Shown here in pieces: positions 44,767-53,213 of a stretch of DNA of 64,000 bases. The stretch covers positions 88,546-152,545 of the forward strand of contig JBDRAL010000100.1 of NCBI GenBank assembly GCA_039793685.1. Reading direction: 5' to 3'. The position numbers were made by a program, and so were the translations under genes. A model generated the notes under the pieces. That model made no database searches. It was not told where the DNA came from and worked only from the letters and a program-made list of their open reading frames with translations. Positions within the stretch are counted from its first letter, which is position 1. Each line of letters begins with the position of its first letter. This stretch comes from JAAFHI01 sp039793685. Its GTDB lineage: Bacteria > Acidobacteriota > Blastocatellia > Chloracidobacteriales > Chloracidobacteriaceae.

Positions 44767-44990
44767 GGTGCAAGGAAAATATCGGACCTGAAAACCATTT
44801 TTCTCACCGTGAAAGCGTGCAGCCGTGCCCTTCGTGCAAGGTTTTTCCGAGTGCATAAGGGTTTATCCAGCCGGAAAGCGCGCAGCCTCTCCCGGAAAGG
44901 CGCATTTCGCGGGGTGAATGCGTGCAGCCTGTCCCGAAAAGTTGCGATGGCGAGGTGTAAGGAAAAAGTCTCGACCGGAAAGTGAGTTTT
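44767..44990. repeat. degenerate interspersed repeats
   Basis: Short related units recur in a non-coding stretch: GAAAGCGTGCAGCCGTGCCC (44811), GAAAGCGCGCAGCCTCTCCC (44875) and GAATGCGTGCAGCCTGTCCC (44918), and GGTGCAAGGAAAA (44767) versus GGTGTAAGGAAAA (44955). Spacing is irregular (about 40-65 bp) and copies differ, so it is not a CRISPR array. On the minus strand the units read as RLHAFT-like words in an open frame. Probably decayed repeat DNA. Confidence 0.5.
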
Positions 44991-45129
44991 CGGAGGGTAA
45001 AAATCCTTCGACGACGGCAGAGGCGGCGCGGCGGATCCATTTCGGCGGGCAATCAAAGGCGGAAAAGGAGATTTTCGCCCGTTCGGAACTGATTTTTGGG
45101 GGAAGCGCAGGATTTTAAAGAATTTTAGC

Positions 45130-45169
45130 GTTCTATAACGTTCTATAACGTTATAGAACGTTATAGAAC
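45130..45169. repeat. 40-bp perfect palindrome of 10-bp units
   Basis: Two copies of the 10-mer GTTCTATAAC are followed by two copies of its reverse complement GTTATAGAAC, giving a perfect 40-bp palindrome in an A+T-rich spot of a G+C-rich region. Each 10-mer is also a half-site-like word. It could be a multi-site operator, a hairpin-forming spot or a recombination site. No gene is immediately attached. Confidence 0.8.
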
Positions 45170-45217
45170 TTTATAGTCCCGCACGATCCCTTCCTTCTGC
45201 TCGCCGCCTCCGCAATC

Positions 45218-45369
45218 GTTCAGCGTTTCCCGCTTGAGCGGGGATTGTCCTCGACGTGAATCGGTACATCCGGCCTGGCTTACGAAACCCCTGTACGAAA
45301 CTCCCTGATTTCCTCGTGATGTGGCCTCACCGCCGCGCTTTATCCGCGCTCAAGCGGGAAACTCTGAAC
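45218..45369. mobile_element. MITE-like element with 23-bp inverted termini
   Basis: The left end GTTCAGCGTTTCCCGCTTGA (45218, continuing GCG) and the right end (45347-45369) are inverted copies with 22 of 23 positions matching. The 152-bp interior has no coding capacity. This is the layout of a miniature inverted-repeat element or a remnant of a larger insertion; a target-site duplication was not evident. Confidence 0.5.
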
Positions 45370-45417
45370 AGTTTTCTCCCCTGAAACACGAATTGTTTGG
45401 TGCGATAAAGTTTTCCG

Positions 45418-45450
45418 TTGACAAACTCTTTACCCCCCCCCCCCTACTCT
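45418..45450 (+). promoter_or_regulatory. candidate promoter with a 12-C tract in the spacer
   Basis: TTGACA (45418-45423) is a perfect -35 element. TACTCT (45445-45450) is a plausible -10. The 21-nt spacer contains a run of 12 C (45433-45444). Loss of four C would give the optimal 17-nt spacing. Homopolymer tracts inside promoter spacers cause phase variation in other bacteria. It lies 160 bp upstream of an exported BACON/RHS protein gene. Confidence 0.45.
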
Positions 45451-45610
45451 CCGCCGCCAGGAAGAAATAATTCGACCGACAACTGAAAACGCCATTCGCC
45501 GAACGGCTCTCCTTTCACGCTTCGCTTCCGATCACGGGAATTCCAGGCGTTTTGCGACCAGCCCCCTTGCGCGCCGCTCCTTTTTCCGTCTTTCACTGGT
45601 TTCGGCTTTC

Positions 45611-46528
45611 TTGTGGACCGTGTTTCTCCTCTCGGGAGGCCACGCTTTCGCCCAGCAGTCCGGGACGACGACCGCGACCTACGACAACGGCAACAAGCTG
45701 ACGCGGCGAACCTATCCGGACGGCTCCTACACGGTCTATTCCTACGACGGGGCGGGCAACCTCACGCAAGCCCTCGATTGTTCCTTCTCGGTTTCGACCA
45801 ATTCCCAGAGTTATCTCGCGGCGGGCGGCACGGGTTCGGTAACGGTAACCGTACCGACCGGATGCCCGTGGGCGGCGACAACCGGATCATCGTGGATTAC
45901 CTTCACGAACGGTTCCGGCTCGGGCAACGGCACGATTTCCTATTCGGTGGCTCAGAACAAGGAGCAGGGAACGAGCGGGCCGGTGGCGCGGATCGGATTC
46001 ATCACGATAGGAAATCAGACAATCACGGTATCGCAAGACCCGGCCGGGTTGGTGAATTCTCAAGTCACGGTTGGGTATTCGGGTTCAATTACCGTGACCT
46101 CCGCGCCGAGCAATCCGGCAGGCTACACTGATCTGGTCAACGTTCCGTTGCAAATCACCAACAACGGCTCGGGGACGCTTTACGCCCCGATGTACATCCG
46201 GGTCGTTACGCTCCAGAAAAACGGCACCGATCAGGACCCGACGCGGCCCTATCGACTCTACACGGCGGACGATTTCGTGCTCGACCCAATCGCGGGCGGC
46301 TTGCCGGGATGTATTCAGAGCCTGACGGCTTCAACGCTCGCCGTATCGGGCACGCATACGTTCACCTGCAAGATCATTCGCGGCGTCCCGCAATCGCTGT
46401 CCTTTTTCTTCAATGTCTACGCCGCGTCTTCGGGACCGGTGACGAATCGCCTCGGACCGCGCCGCAACAGCGCGCCGAATTCGGTCGGAACGTTTGAACT
46501 CGTCATCGACGCCCCAGCCGCGCCGTAG
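45611..46528 (+). CDS. exported protein with one RHS/YD unit and a BACON-like domain
   Basis: A 305-residue protein. After the leader it has a YD-repeat piece (TATYDNGNKLTRRTYPDGSYTVYSYDGAGNLTQ), then a BACON-like beta domain (CPWAATTGSSWITF, QTITVSQD), then a beta-rich C-terminal domain. The TTG start at 45611 yields a weak leader. The frame remains open upstream to 45422, and the residues before it (RRSFFRLSLVSAFLW) complete a convincing signal peptide, so the true start may be earlier at a non-standard codon; an ATT at 45470 has AGGAAG upstream. It is followed by the large RHS gene and may form a unit with it. Confidence 0.6.
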   Translation: MWTVFLLSGGHAFAQQSGTTTATYDNGNKLTRRTYPDGSYTVYSYDGAGNLTQALDCSFSVSTNSQSYLAAGGTGSVTVTVPTGCPWAATTGSSWITFTNGSGSGNGTISYSVAQNKEQGTSGPVARIGFITIGNQTITVSQDPAGLVNSQVTVGYSGSITVTSAPSNPAGYTDLVNVPLQITNNGSGTLYAPMYIRVVTLQKNGTDQDPTRPYRLYTADDFVLDPIAGGLPGCIQSLTASTLAVSGTHTFTCKIIRGVPQSLSFFFNVYAASSGPVTNRLGPRRNSAPNSVGTFELVIDAPAAP

Positions 46529-46540
46529 CCTTAACATCCG

Positions 46541-46596
46541 CCATCCGCATTCCGCCCTCTTCTTCAATCGAAATTCTTCAATCTTCAATCGAAAAT
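46541..46596. repeat. heptanucleotide repeats before the RHS gene
   Basis: CATCCGC CATCCGC ATTCCGC is followed by CTTCAAT CGAAATT CTTCAAT CTTCAAT CGAAAATT, filling almost the whole gap between the BACON/RHS gene stop and the ATG at 46609. There is no inverted partner here, unlike in the pigment operon. The CTTCAAT/CGAAAATT words match those at 16606-16640. Confidence 0.75.
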
Positions 46597-46608
46597 TCGG
46601 TGCTTCCC

Positions 46609-49600
46609 ATGCGTCACACGTCGGTTCGTCTTTTGAGCGTTGCCTTGGTCGGGGTGCAGATTGCCTTTTCTTTCCCGGTTCGCGGTTTCGCCGGTCCCGT
46701 GAAGAAATCCGGGCCGAGTGCGCCGTCGTTTGTCTCCTCGAAGACAGCCCCGACGAACGCAATGGTACGAACGGCCGTTCCACCCGTGACGCCGCCGGCC
46801 ACGACGGTCTCGTTCTCGACGCCGCCGACCGACGCCGAAATTCAGCGGGCGCGGGTGTTCGCGGAGCCGCTGGTGCGCATCGTTTCGCCGACGATGAAGC
46901 CGACTGAGGACCGGATTGCGGAAAACCGGGACCTTGGCGAAGTCATTCTCCGTTTTTCAGGTCGCGGCGACGCCAACCAGATCGGGGAATTCACCGAATT
47001 TCTGAAACGGTATCCGACGAGCGAGTGGCGAATTGCCGTGTTGACGAATATCGGGATTGTCGAACGGCAAACCGGGTATTTCACCCGCGCGCTTTCCCAT
47101 TGGGAGGAAGCCTGGGCGTTGGGAAGCAAGGTTCAGAAACCCACGCGCGAGGCCAAAGCCGTCATCGACCGGTGCGCCGCCGAACTGGCCGAACTCAACT
47201 CGCGTCTCGGCAGGTACGAACGGCTGGAAACACTCCTGCCCGAACTCGCCTCGCGCCCGATGGACGGCACAGCCGCGACCAAGGTCGGCTGGGCACGCGA
47301 AGGGTTTTCCACGATGAAGCACGAACCGGAACGGGCGTTTCTGTGTGGTCCCCTTTCGATTCGTAGTATTCGCCTTTTGACCTCTCCCAAAGCGTTTGGC
47401 GACGAAAAAATCGAGGCGCTCAAGTCGACGATGAAGGGAACTTCCCTTGCTCAGGTGAAGGGCCTGTCCGACCAGTTGAAGATGGGCTATCAGTCGGCGT
47501 TTCGCGAGCCGGGCGCTCCGGTTGTTTTTCCGGCGGTGGTTCACTGGAAAGCCGGGCACTTCGCGGCGTTGGTGGGGAAAACCGAAACCCCGTTCGGGAC
47601 CCGCTATCATTTTCAGGACCCGACCTTCGGCGATGATTTCTGGGTGTCTCAGGCCGCGATGGACGCGGAAGCCAGTGGCTATTGCCTGATCCCGGCGGGA
47701 AAACTTTCAACCGGATGGCGGACGGTCAAGACGGACGAGGCCGGCACGGTCTGGGGGAAAGGGGTGGTGTCCGGTTACGACCCAAACGGGTTTTCCTGCC
47801 AGTTTGACCTGAAGGCCAAGTCGGGAGGGGGCTGTTCCTCCTGCGGCGGTCAAAGCCCCATGATGGCGAGTTACAATTTTCACGCCATGCTGGTAAGCCT
47901 GAACATCAATGACACTCCGGTCGGGTACGCGCCGCCTGTCGGCCCCGCCGTGTATGGATCGGTGACTTACAACCAGTTTGAGTCAATCCAGCCCCAGTCA
48001 CCCCAATATGGCAACTTCGGCCCGAACTGGACTTATCAATGGCTCTCCTTTATTGAAGATACCCCAAACAATCCGGCGGCCGGCGGCCGGGTTTATCTTC
48101 GTGGCGGCGGGGGAGAAAAATTCAGCAACTACAATTCCACCACGCAATTGTACGATTCACAGATTTTTTCCCAGTCTTCCCTCAAGCTGGTGGCCGACAA
48201 TTCAACGCAAACAGTCTATGAACGAACGCTTCCCGACGGATCGGTCGAGACCTACGGGTTGCGAGACCTGAATACATCGCCCCGCCGGGTTTTTCTGACC
48301 AAAGTAACCGACCCGCAGGGGAACGCCGTGGAATTGAACTACGACTCCCAGTTCCGGCTGACCTCAATCAAGGACGCGGGCGACCGCTACACCACGTTTT
48401 CCTATGAACTGTCGGGCGACCCGCTGAAAATCACGAAAATTACCGATCCATTCAACCGGCAGGCGGTCTTTACCTACACGGACGGAAAACTGACGAAAAT
48501 CACCGACACGGTCGGAATCGAGTCGGCGTTCACCTACAGCACGATCTCGACCGAGGGAGCGGGATTCATCAAGACATTGACCACGCCCTACGGAACGACC
48601 ACGTTTGAGACTGGGGTTACCAATACGAATAATCTGCCCTCCCGGTATCTGGAGGCGACGGACCCGTTGGGGCAGAAGGAGCGTCTGGAGTTCAAGTCGC
48701 AGGCAATTCCGACCGGCCTTGGATCGGAGGCGCCGAGTTTGGGCAACTATTTCTTCGACGGGACCTATATTGATTACCGGAACACGTTTTACTGGGACAA
48801 AAGCATCTATAACCAGTCGTTCAAGGATCAGCAGAACCCGGATTACACCAAGGCGCGCATTTTTCACTGGCAGCACTCGCCGGACTACCCGCAGGTCCTT
48901 TCCCGCCTGTTGGAAAGCAGCCGCAACCCGTTGGAATATCGGCAGTTCTACGTCTATCAGGGCCAGCAGCAGCCCTACTATCAGATTGGCATTACAAACG
49001 CCACGCCCGCCGTCGTCGTCAAAAAGATGGATGACGGAACAACGTGGGCGACACAGAATACGTACAACCCACGCGGCAAAGTCACGAAAGCGATTGACCC
49101 GGTCGGACGGGAAACGGTGTACGAATACTCAAGCGACGGCATCGACCTGCTAACGATGAAGCAGCGGGTAAACACGACCACCCCGGCGCAGTATGAAACG
49201 CTGGCGACCTACACCTACAACAGCCAGCACTTGCCGTTGACCATGACGGACGCGGCGGGCAAGACCACCACCAACACATATAATGCCAAGGGGCAGATTC
49301 TGACGGTCACGAACGCCAAGAACGAGACGACGACCTACGCCTACAACGCGGAAGGCTATCTGGTCAGCGTGACGGGGGCGCAGGCGGGGGCGACGACGAC
49401 CTATGATTACCGACTGGATACGAACGGCAAGGTGCTTTACGGCACGGTCTGGAAGGTGACGGATTCGGATGGTTATGTCGTGGCGACGGATTACGACAAC
49501 TTTGACCGCCCGATCAAGATGACCTATCCCGATGCGACCTATCGGGAGATGAGTTACGTCCGACCGAGCGACAGCAAGGTGACGCTCAGCGTCTGGTCAG

Positions 49601-51651
49601 TCCGTGATCGTCAGGGAAGAATCACCAATACTGTTTATGACGCGCTGGGACGGGTCACGAGCGTGACTGATCCTCAAAACCGGACGACCATCTTTGGTTG
49701 GTGCATCTGCAACGGGCTGTACAAGATGACCGACGCCAGAGGACAGGAAACGATTTGGAATCGGGACGTTCAGGGGAGAGTCACGTCCAAGGTTCTTCAG
49801 GACGGGGCAACGACGAACTTTGTTTACGAAGCATCGACTGGCCGGTTGAAATCGGTGACCGACCCGCGCGGACAGCGGACGAACTATGTCTATTTCAAGG
49901 ACAATAACCTTCAGCAGGTCAGCTATACAAACACCGCCGGGCAGCCGCTGAATCCCGTGACGCCGACGGTGACGTATGCCTACGACCAGTTTTACAACCG
50001 GATGACCTCGATGACCGACGGCATAGGGGCGACGAATTACGCCTACCATCCGGTTTCAACCGCCCAGCTTGGCGCGGGACAACTGGCAAGCGTGGACGGC
50101 CCGCTGGTCAACGACACGATTTCATTTACTTATGATGAGTTGGGACGACGGTTGACGAGAAGCATCGGCCCAAGCGGCAATGTATCGACAATGTCCTATG
50201 ACAGTCTTGGAAGATTTACGTCCTGGTCGAATCCTTTAGGCACATTCACGCCGACTTTTGATGGTGTGACAAGGCGTTTGTTGCAGATCCAATACCCGAA
50301 TGGCCAAAAAGTACAACTGACCTATGCCAGCAACCTTGGCGACCGGCGCTTGTTGACGATTCACAACAAGGACGGGGCCAACGCAACCATTTCTAAGTTT
50401 GATTACACCTTTGCCCCGGAAGGAAACATCACAACCTGGACTCGTCAGGCGGGAAGTGCGACCCCGCAAACGGAAACCTTCACCCACGACAACGCGGATC
50501 AATTGGTTGGCGCGGTTTTAAAGGAAGGAGCGACAACGGTACGGCAAACCGGTTACGCCTATGATTTGGCCGGAAACCGTACCCAAGAGTCTTTGACGGT
50601 TGGAAATGGCTTTCCGCAAACAACCGACTACCAAAACGTTGAATGGGACGCCGCTTCACGGATAACGGCCGTGGTGAAGGGGACCCGCCGAAGCGAGTTC
50701 TCGTATGACGGTTTGGGAAGAAGGGTTCGAATTGTCGAGAAACAAGGAAGCACAGTTGTAAGCGACAAGCGGTACATTTGGGATGATGGCGGGATTTGTG
50801 AAGAACGGGACGGGAGCAGTTCAGGGAACGTCCTCAAGAGATACCTGGGTTGGGGAGTTCAGGAAGGAACAACCAACTACTTTTTTTCTGCGGACCAGCT
50901 TTCAAGTATTCGGGAAGTTACCGATACAAATGGAAATGTTGTTTCGCGTTTTGACTATGATTTATGGGGGCGCCAGTCTCAGGTTTCTGGAACGTATAAA
51001 CCTGATTGGGGATTCGCGGGCACTTTCCTGCATCAGGTAAGCGGGCTTGGTTTGACGAGATACCGCGCCTACGATCCGAATCTCGGTCGTTGGTTGAGCC
51101 GTGACCCGATTGGAATAAAGGGCGGTTTCAATTTATATACCTATGTGAGAAACAAGCCGATCACCTTTGTTGATCCGGAAGGGTTGCTCGAAGAAACAAT
51201 CTCGTGTTTTTTAACGACAATTTTAGCGAGTGCCGCTGCTTCAGCGCTGGGTGGCTGCATAGCTGGGGGACTTGTTGGTTCTTTAGGTCTAGCTGGTGGT
51301 CCTGTTGGCTTGGCGACGATTGGCGGAGGGTGTGTGGCGGGTGCTTTAGCTGGTGCTGAGATTGGCGCTGCTGGAGGATTGCTTTTAGCGGCGGCGATTT
51401 GTCCGAGCCCCAATCCAACCTGTCCTACGCCAGATAATGTTGTTCCTCGTGAACGCGAAGAAGAAAAAACAATTGAGGATGTTATTCCTCAAAAACCTCC
51501 GATGCGTTGTTGGAAAAAAGAAACAAGGTTCCCTAACAGAAGAGATGGAAAGTGGGTGTGCGTTTATTTATGTCCTAATGGTCAAGAAATTACGCGCCCA
51601 CCTTTGAGTCCTGGTTGGAATGGCACTTGTCGCCCCTGGGTTGATGTTTAA
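46609..51651 (+). CDS. RHS-repeat exoprotein with N-terminal C39-like peptidase domain and variable C-terminal tip
   Basis: A 1680-residue protein with a signal peptide (MRHTSVRLLSVALVGVQIAFSFP). Residues about 235-370 resemble a C39-type cysteine peptidase, with Cys in AFLCGPLSI (about 245), His in HWKAGHFAALVG (about 316) and Asp in QDPTFGD. From about 540 to 1480 come RHS/YD repeats such as YDNFDRPIKMTYPD, and the RHS core GRWLSRDPIG (about 1494) ending VDPEGL (about 1521). The last 160 residues are different: a Gly/Ala zipper hydrophobic region, then a Cys-rich tail (RCWKKE..CVYLCPNGQ..GTCRPW) of lower G+C. This is the layout of polymorphic toxins. No RBS is seen; heptad repeats lie just upstream. 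Confidence 0.8.
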   Translation: MRHTSVRLLSVALVGVQIAFSFPVRGFAGPVKKSGPSAPSFVSSKTAPTNAMVRTAVPPVTPPATTVSFSTPPTDAEIQRARVFAEPLVRIVSPTMKPTEDRIAENRDLGEVILRFSGRGDANQIGEFTEFLKRYPTSEWRIAVLTNIGIVERQTGYFTRALSHWEEAWALGSKVQKPTREAKAVIDRCAAELAELNSRLGRYERLETLLPELASRPMDGTAATKVGWAREGFSTMKHEPERAFLCGPLSIRSIRLLTSPKAFGDEKIEALKSTMKGTSLAQVKGLSDQLKMGYQSAFREPGAPVVFPAVVHWKAGHFAALVGKTETPFGTRYHFQDPTFGDDFWVSQAAMDAEASGYCLIPAGKLSTGWRTVKTDEAGTVWGKGVVSGYDPNGFSCQFDLKAKSGGGCSSCGGQSPMMASYNFHAMLVSLNINDTPVGYAPPVGPAVYGSVTYNQFESIQPQSPQYGNFGPNWTYQWLSFIEDTPNNPAAGGRVYLRGGGGEKFSNYNSTTQLYDSQIFSQSSLKLVADNSTQTVYERTLPDGSVETYGLRDLNTSPRRVFLTKVTDPQGNAVELNYDSQFRLTSIKDAGDRYTTFSYELSGDPLKITKITDPFNRQAVFTYTDGKLTKITDTVGIESAFTYSTISTEGAGFIKTLTTPYGTTTFETGVTNTNNLPSRYLEATDPLGQKERLEFKSQAIPTGLGSEAPSLGNYFFDGTYIDYRNTFYWDKSIYNQSFKDQQNPDYTKARIFHWQHSPDYPQVLSRLLESSRNPLEYRQFYVYQGQQQPYYQIGITNATPAVVVKKMDDGTTWATQNTYNPRGKVTKAIDPVGRETVYEYSSDGIDLLTMKQRVNTTTPAQYETLATYTYNSQHLPLTMTDAAGKTTTNTYNAKGQILTVTNAKNETTTYAYNAEGYLVSVTGAQAGATTTYDYRLDTNGKVLYGTVWKVTDSDGYVVATDYDNFDRPIKMTYPDATYREMSYVRPSDSKVTLSVWSVRDRQGRITNTVYDALGRVTSVTDPQNRTTIFGWCICNGLYKMTDARGQETIWNRDVQGRVTSKVLQDGATTNFVYEASTGRLKSVTDPRGQRTNYVYFKDNNLQQVSYTNTAGQPLNPVTPTVTYAYDQFYNRMTSMTDGIGATNYAYHPVSTAQLGAGQLASVDGPLVNDTISFTYDELGRRLTRSIGPSGNVSTMSYDSLGRFTSWSNPLGTFTPTFDGVTRRLLQIQYPNGQKVQLTYASNLGDRRLLTIHNKDGANATISKFDYTFAPEGNITTWTRQAGSATPQTETFTHDNADQLVGAVLKEGATTVRQTGYAYDLAGNRTQESLTVGNGFPQTTDYQNVEWDAASRITAVVKGTRRSEFSYDGLGRRVRIVEKQGSTVVSDKRYIWDDGGICEERDGSSSGNVLKRYLGWGVQEGTTNYFFSADQLSSIREVTDTNGNVVSRFDYDLWGRQSQVSGTYKPDWGFAGTFLHQVSGLGLTRYRAYDPNLGRWLSRDPIGIKGGFNLYTYVRNKPITFVDPEGLLEETISCFLTTILASAAASALGGCIAGGLVGSLGLAGGPVGLATIGGGCVAGALAGAEIGAAGGLLLAAAICPSPNPTCPTPDNVVPREREEEKTIEDVIPQKPPMRCWKKETRFPNRRDGKWVCVYLCPNGQEITRPPLSPGWNGTCRPWVDV

Positions 51652-52158
51652 CGCAAATTATTAGGAGCAAAAATTCGAGGTTGAAACTAAAGGCACTATT
51701 GAGAACTTTTTCAAAATGGTTCAATGTATCAAATAATTTGAAGGGTGTGCGGAAAGAATCCCTTTGAATTGAATGGTTTCAGTTGTTTATGGGCTTCGGA
51801 ATGAAACCGGCGCGCGGTGCATTGAGGCTTTTCAAAAGCGTCACTCAAACGTTGATCCGAAACGGTCGCGACGTGGTTGCCACACTGGTCGATCTGTTTC
51901 AGAGAGGGGGCCCGCTCGGGGCTTTTCCATAACGGCGAAATCGGCCCGCTCAAGCCGACATCAGTAAGAAGATGAAACGAGTGGCGGGTACTCGCAGTCT
52001 GTTGGCGTGAAAAGGTGGGAAGCCGCTAACGCTTACTTTGAAGCCAAGGAAAATCGGGCTGCCGAATTATTCATGTGCTTGGAATATTTTGAGCCATGCC
52101 GCATAAAATTTTCCGAATAATTTCTCTGAATTGACAAAGTTAGAAAGGAGAGGGGAAA
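51652..52158. other. spacer between RHS gene and putative immunity gene
   Basis: About 500 nt with no well-supported gene. A 47-codon frame (51789-51932) that begins MGFGMKPARGALRLFKSV and contains NGRDVVATLVDLFQRG has normal G+C content and could be a fragment of a displaced toxin tip or transposase; it has no convincing ribosome-binding site. The rest shows falling G+C toward 52.1 kb. A terminator was not obvious. Confidence 0.3.
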
Positions 52159-52863
52159 ATGCTTCAAAGTCGATGTTACTGCGGGGACCTACAGTTCTTA
52201 AATAAATTCTTACCGAAAAAAGATCATGCTTCCAATAGCACAATTAGACAGATTCAGGAAAACTATTTCGGCCTTATTCTTGGAGGCAATAAAACTTTTG
52301 GAATTGATTTCTGTCCTCGTTGCGGAGGAAAATGCTTAATTGATTTTTATAATGAAGCAATTAATCCCAGTCCTGAAATTTGTAGCTGTGGACTTTATGA
52401 AAGTCTAATCTTTGATGAGAAAGAAGATTTTCATATATCTGAAAACAATGATTTTTATTACATACTCCTTCCTGACGAGTCAGGTCTTTTTTTGAATTAT
52501 TGCATTGCTTGTGGTAAGAAATCGAAATTATCGAAGCCAGCCGATCCGAGTGAGGTAATTGTACCAGATCAACAAGAATATCATTCGGTTAAAATGAAGG
52601 CCGAGTCCGCTGCCTCATTTAATAAACTTTGTCAAATTTTAGGAAATCCAGACCATGTTTTTGACAACAAAACTCAGGAACAGTACTTTAAAGCTTCAAA
52701 TGAATTAATGCCTGAGCACTTAAAAATAATTCAACTTAGTTTTAGTTATGATGAAAAAGTTCAATCATTCTCTTTATCTGGAATGCTGTTTCAGGACGAT
52801 AGTTTTTTTCTTCAGTACTCTTTAAAGCCAAGTGAAAGTTTTCTTAGTAGAACTAATAGCTGA
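52159..52863 (+). CDS. A+T-rich cysteine-rich protein, candidate RHS immunity protein
   Basis: A 234-residue protein encoded in strikingly A+T-rich DNA compared with its surroundings, so probably acquired recently. Zinc-ribbon-like pairs occur (CYCGD, FCPRCGGKC, CSCG and NYCIACGKKSK). The C-terminal half has no Cys and looks like an alpha/beta domain (FNKLCQILGNPDHVF, IIQLSFSYDEKVQSFSLSGMLF). AGGAGAGG lies just before the ATG. Its place after an RHS gene suggests an immunity function; no known immunity family is recognised. Confidence 0.6.
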   Translation: MLQSRCYCGDLQFLNKFLPKKDHASNSTIRQIQENYFGLILGGNKTFGIDFCPRCGGKCLIDFYNEAINPSPEICSCGLYESLIFDEKEDFHISENNDFYYILLPDESGLFLNYCIACGKKSKLSKPADPSEVIVPDQQEYHSVKMKAESAASFNKLCQILGNPDHVFDNKTQEQYFKASNELMPEHLKIIQLSFSYDEKVQSFSLSGMLFQDDSFFLQYSLKPSESFLSRTNS

Positions 52864-53213
52864 TAAGTACTTCTCCCCTAATTGGTCGCCACCTAACGGC
52901 TTGCAAAAACTTCACTGCGGCGGAATCTGAGTAACCACGACCCCTCTTCCTTGCGTGTTGCTTTGATTGAAGCGATTTCTGTTTTTGGGCGCATCCACCA
53001 ACCTATCGCGCACCCTGAAACAGATTAATGAGTATGGCGACAGCATCCGCCGCCAACTTTTTCCTCCTAATCCCCCCTCTCCGCTTTCCCCTGTTTCTCC
53101 GCCGGGAACGCTTGAAAACGGTACTGCCTTCAAGTAGTTACGCGCTTTCACACCAAAAACGGTCGAAGCGCCCCGTTGACGGCGTTCATATCCCCATTCC
53201 TCGCGGAAAGCCG
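52864..53213. other. intergenic region upstream of the BNR gene
   Basis: About 350 nt with no supported gene. Open frames here lack family similarity and ribosome-binding sites. The sequence is pyrimidine-rich on the plus strand near 53050-53100 (TCCTAATCCCCCCTCTCCGC), which resembles fragments of the REP-like element at 40.4 kb. A promoter for the BNR gene should lie here but was not located. Confidence 0.3.

Noticed and set aside
44767..44990. CRISPR-like repeats in the accessory region
   Set aside because: Units are degenerate, unevenly spaced and without cas genes.
51773..51967. Transposase remnant after the RHS gene
   Set aside because: No recognisable transposase motif could be read in any frame.
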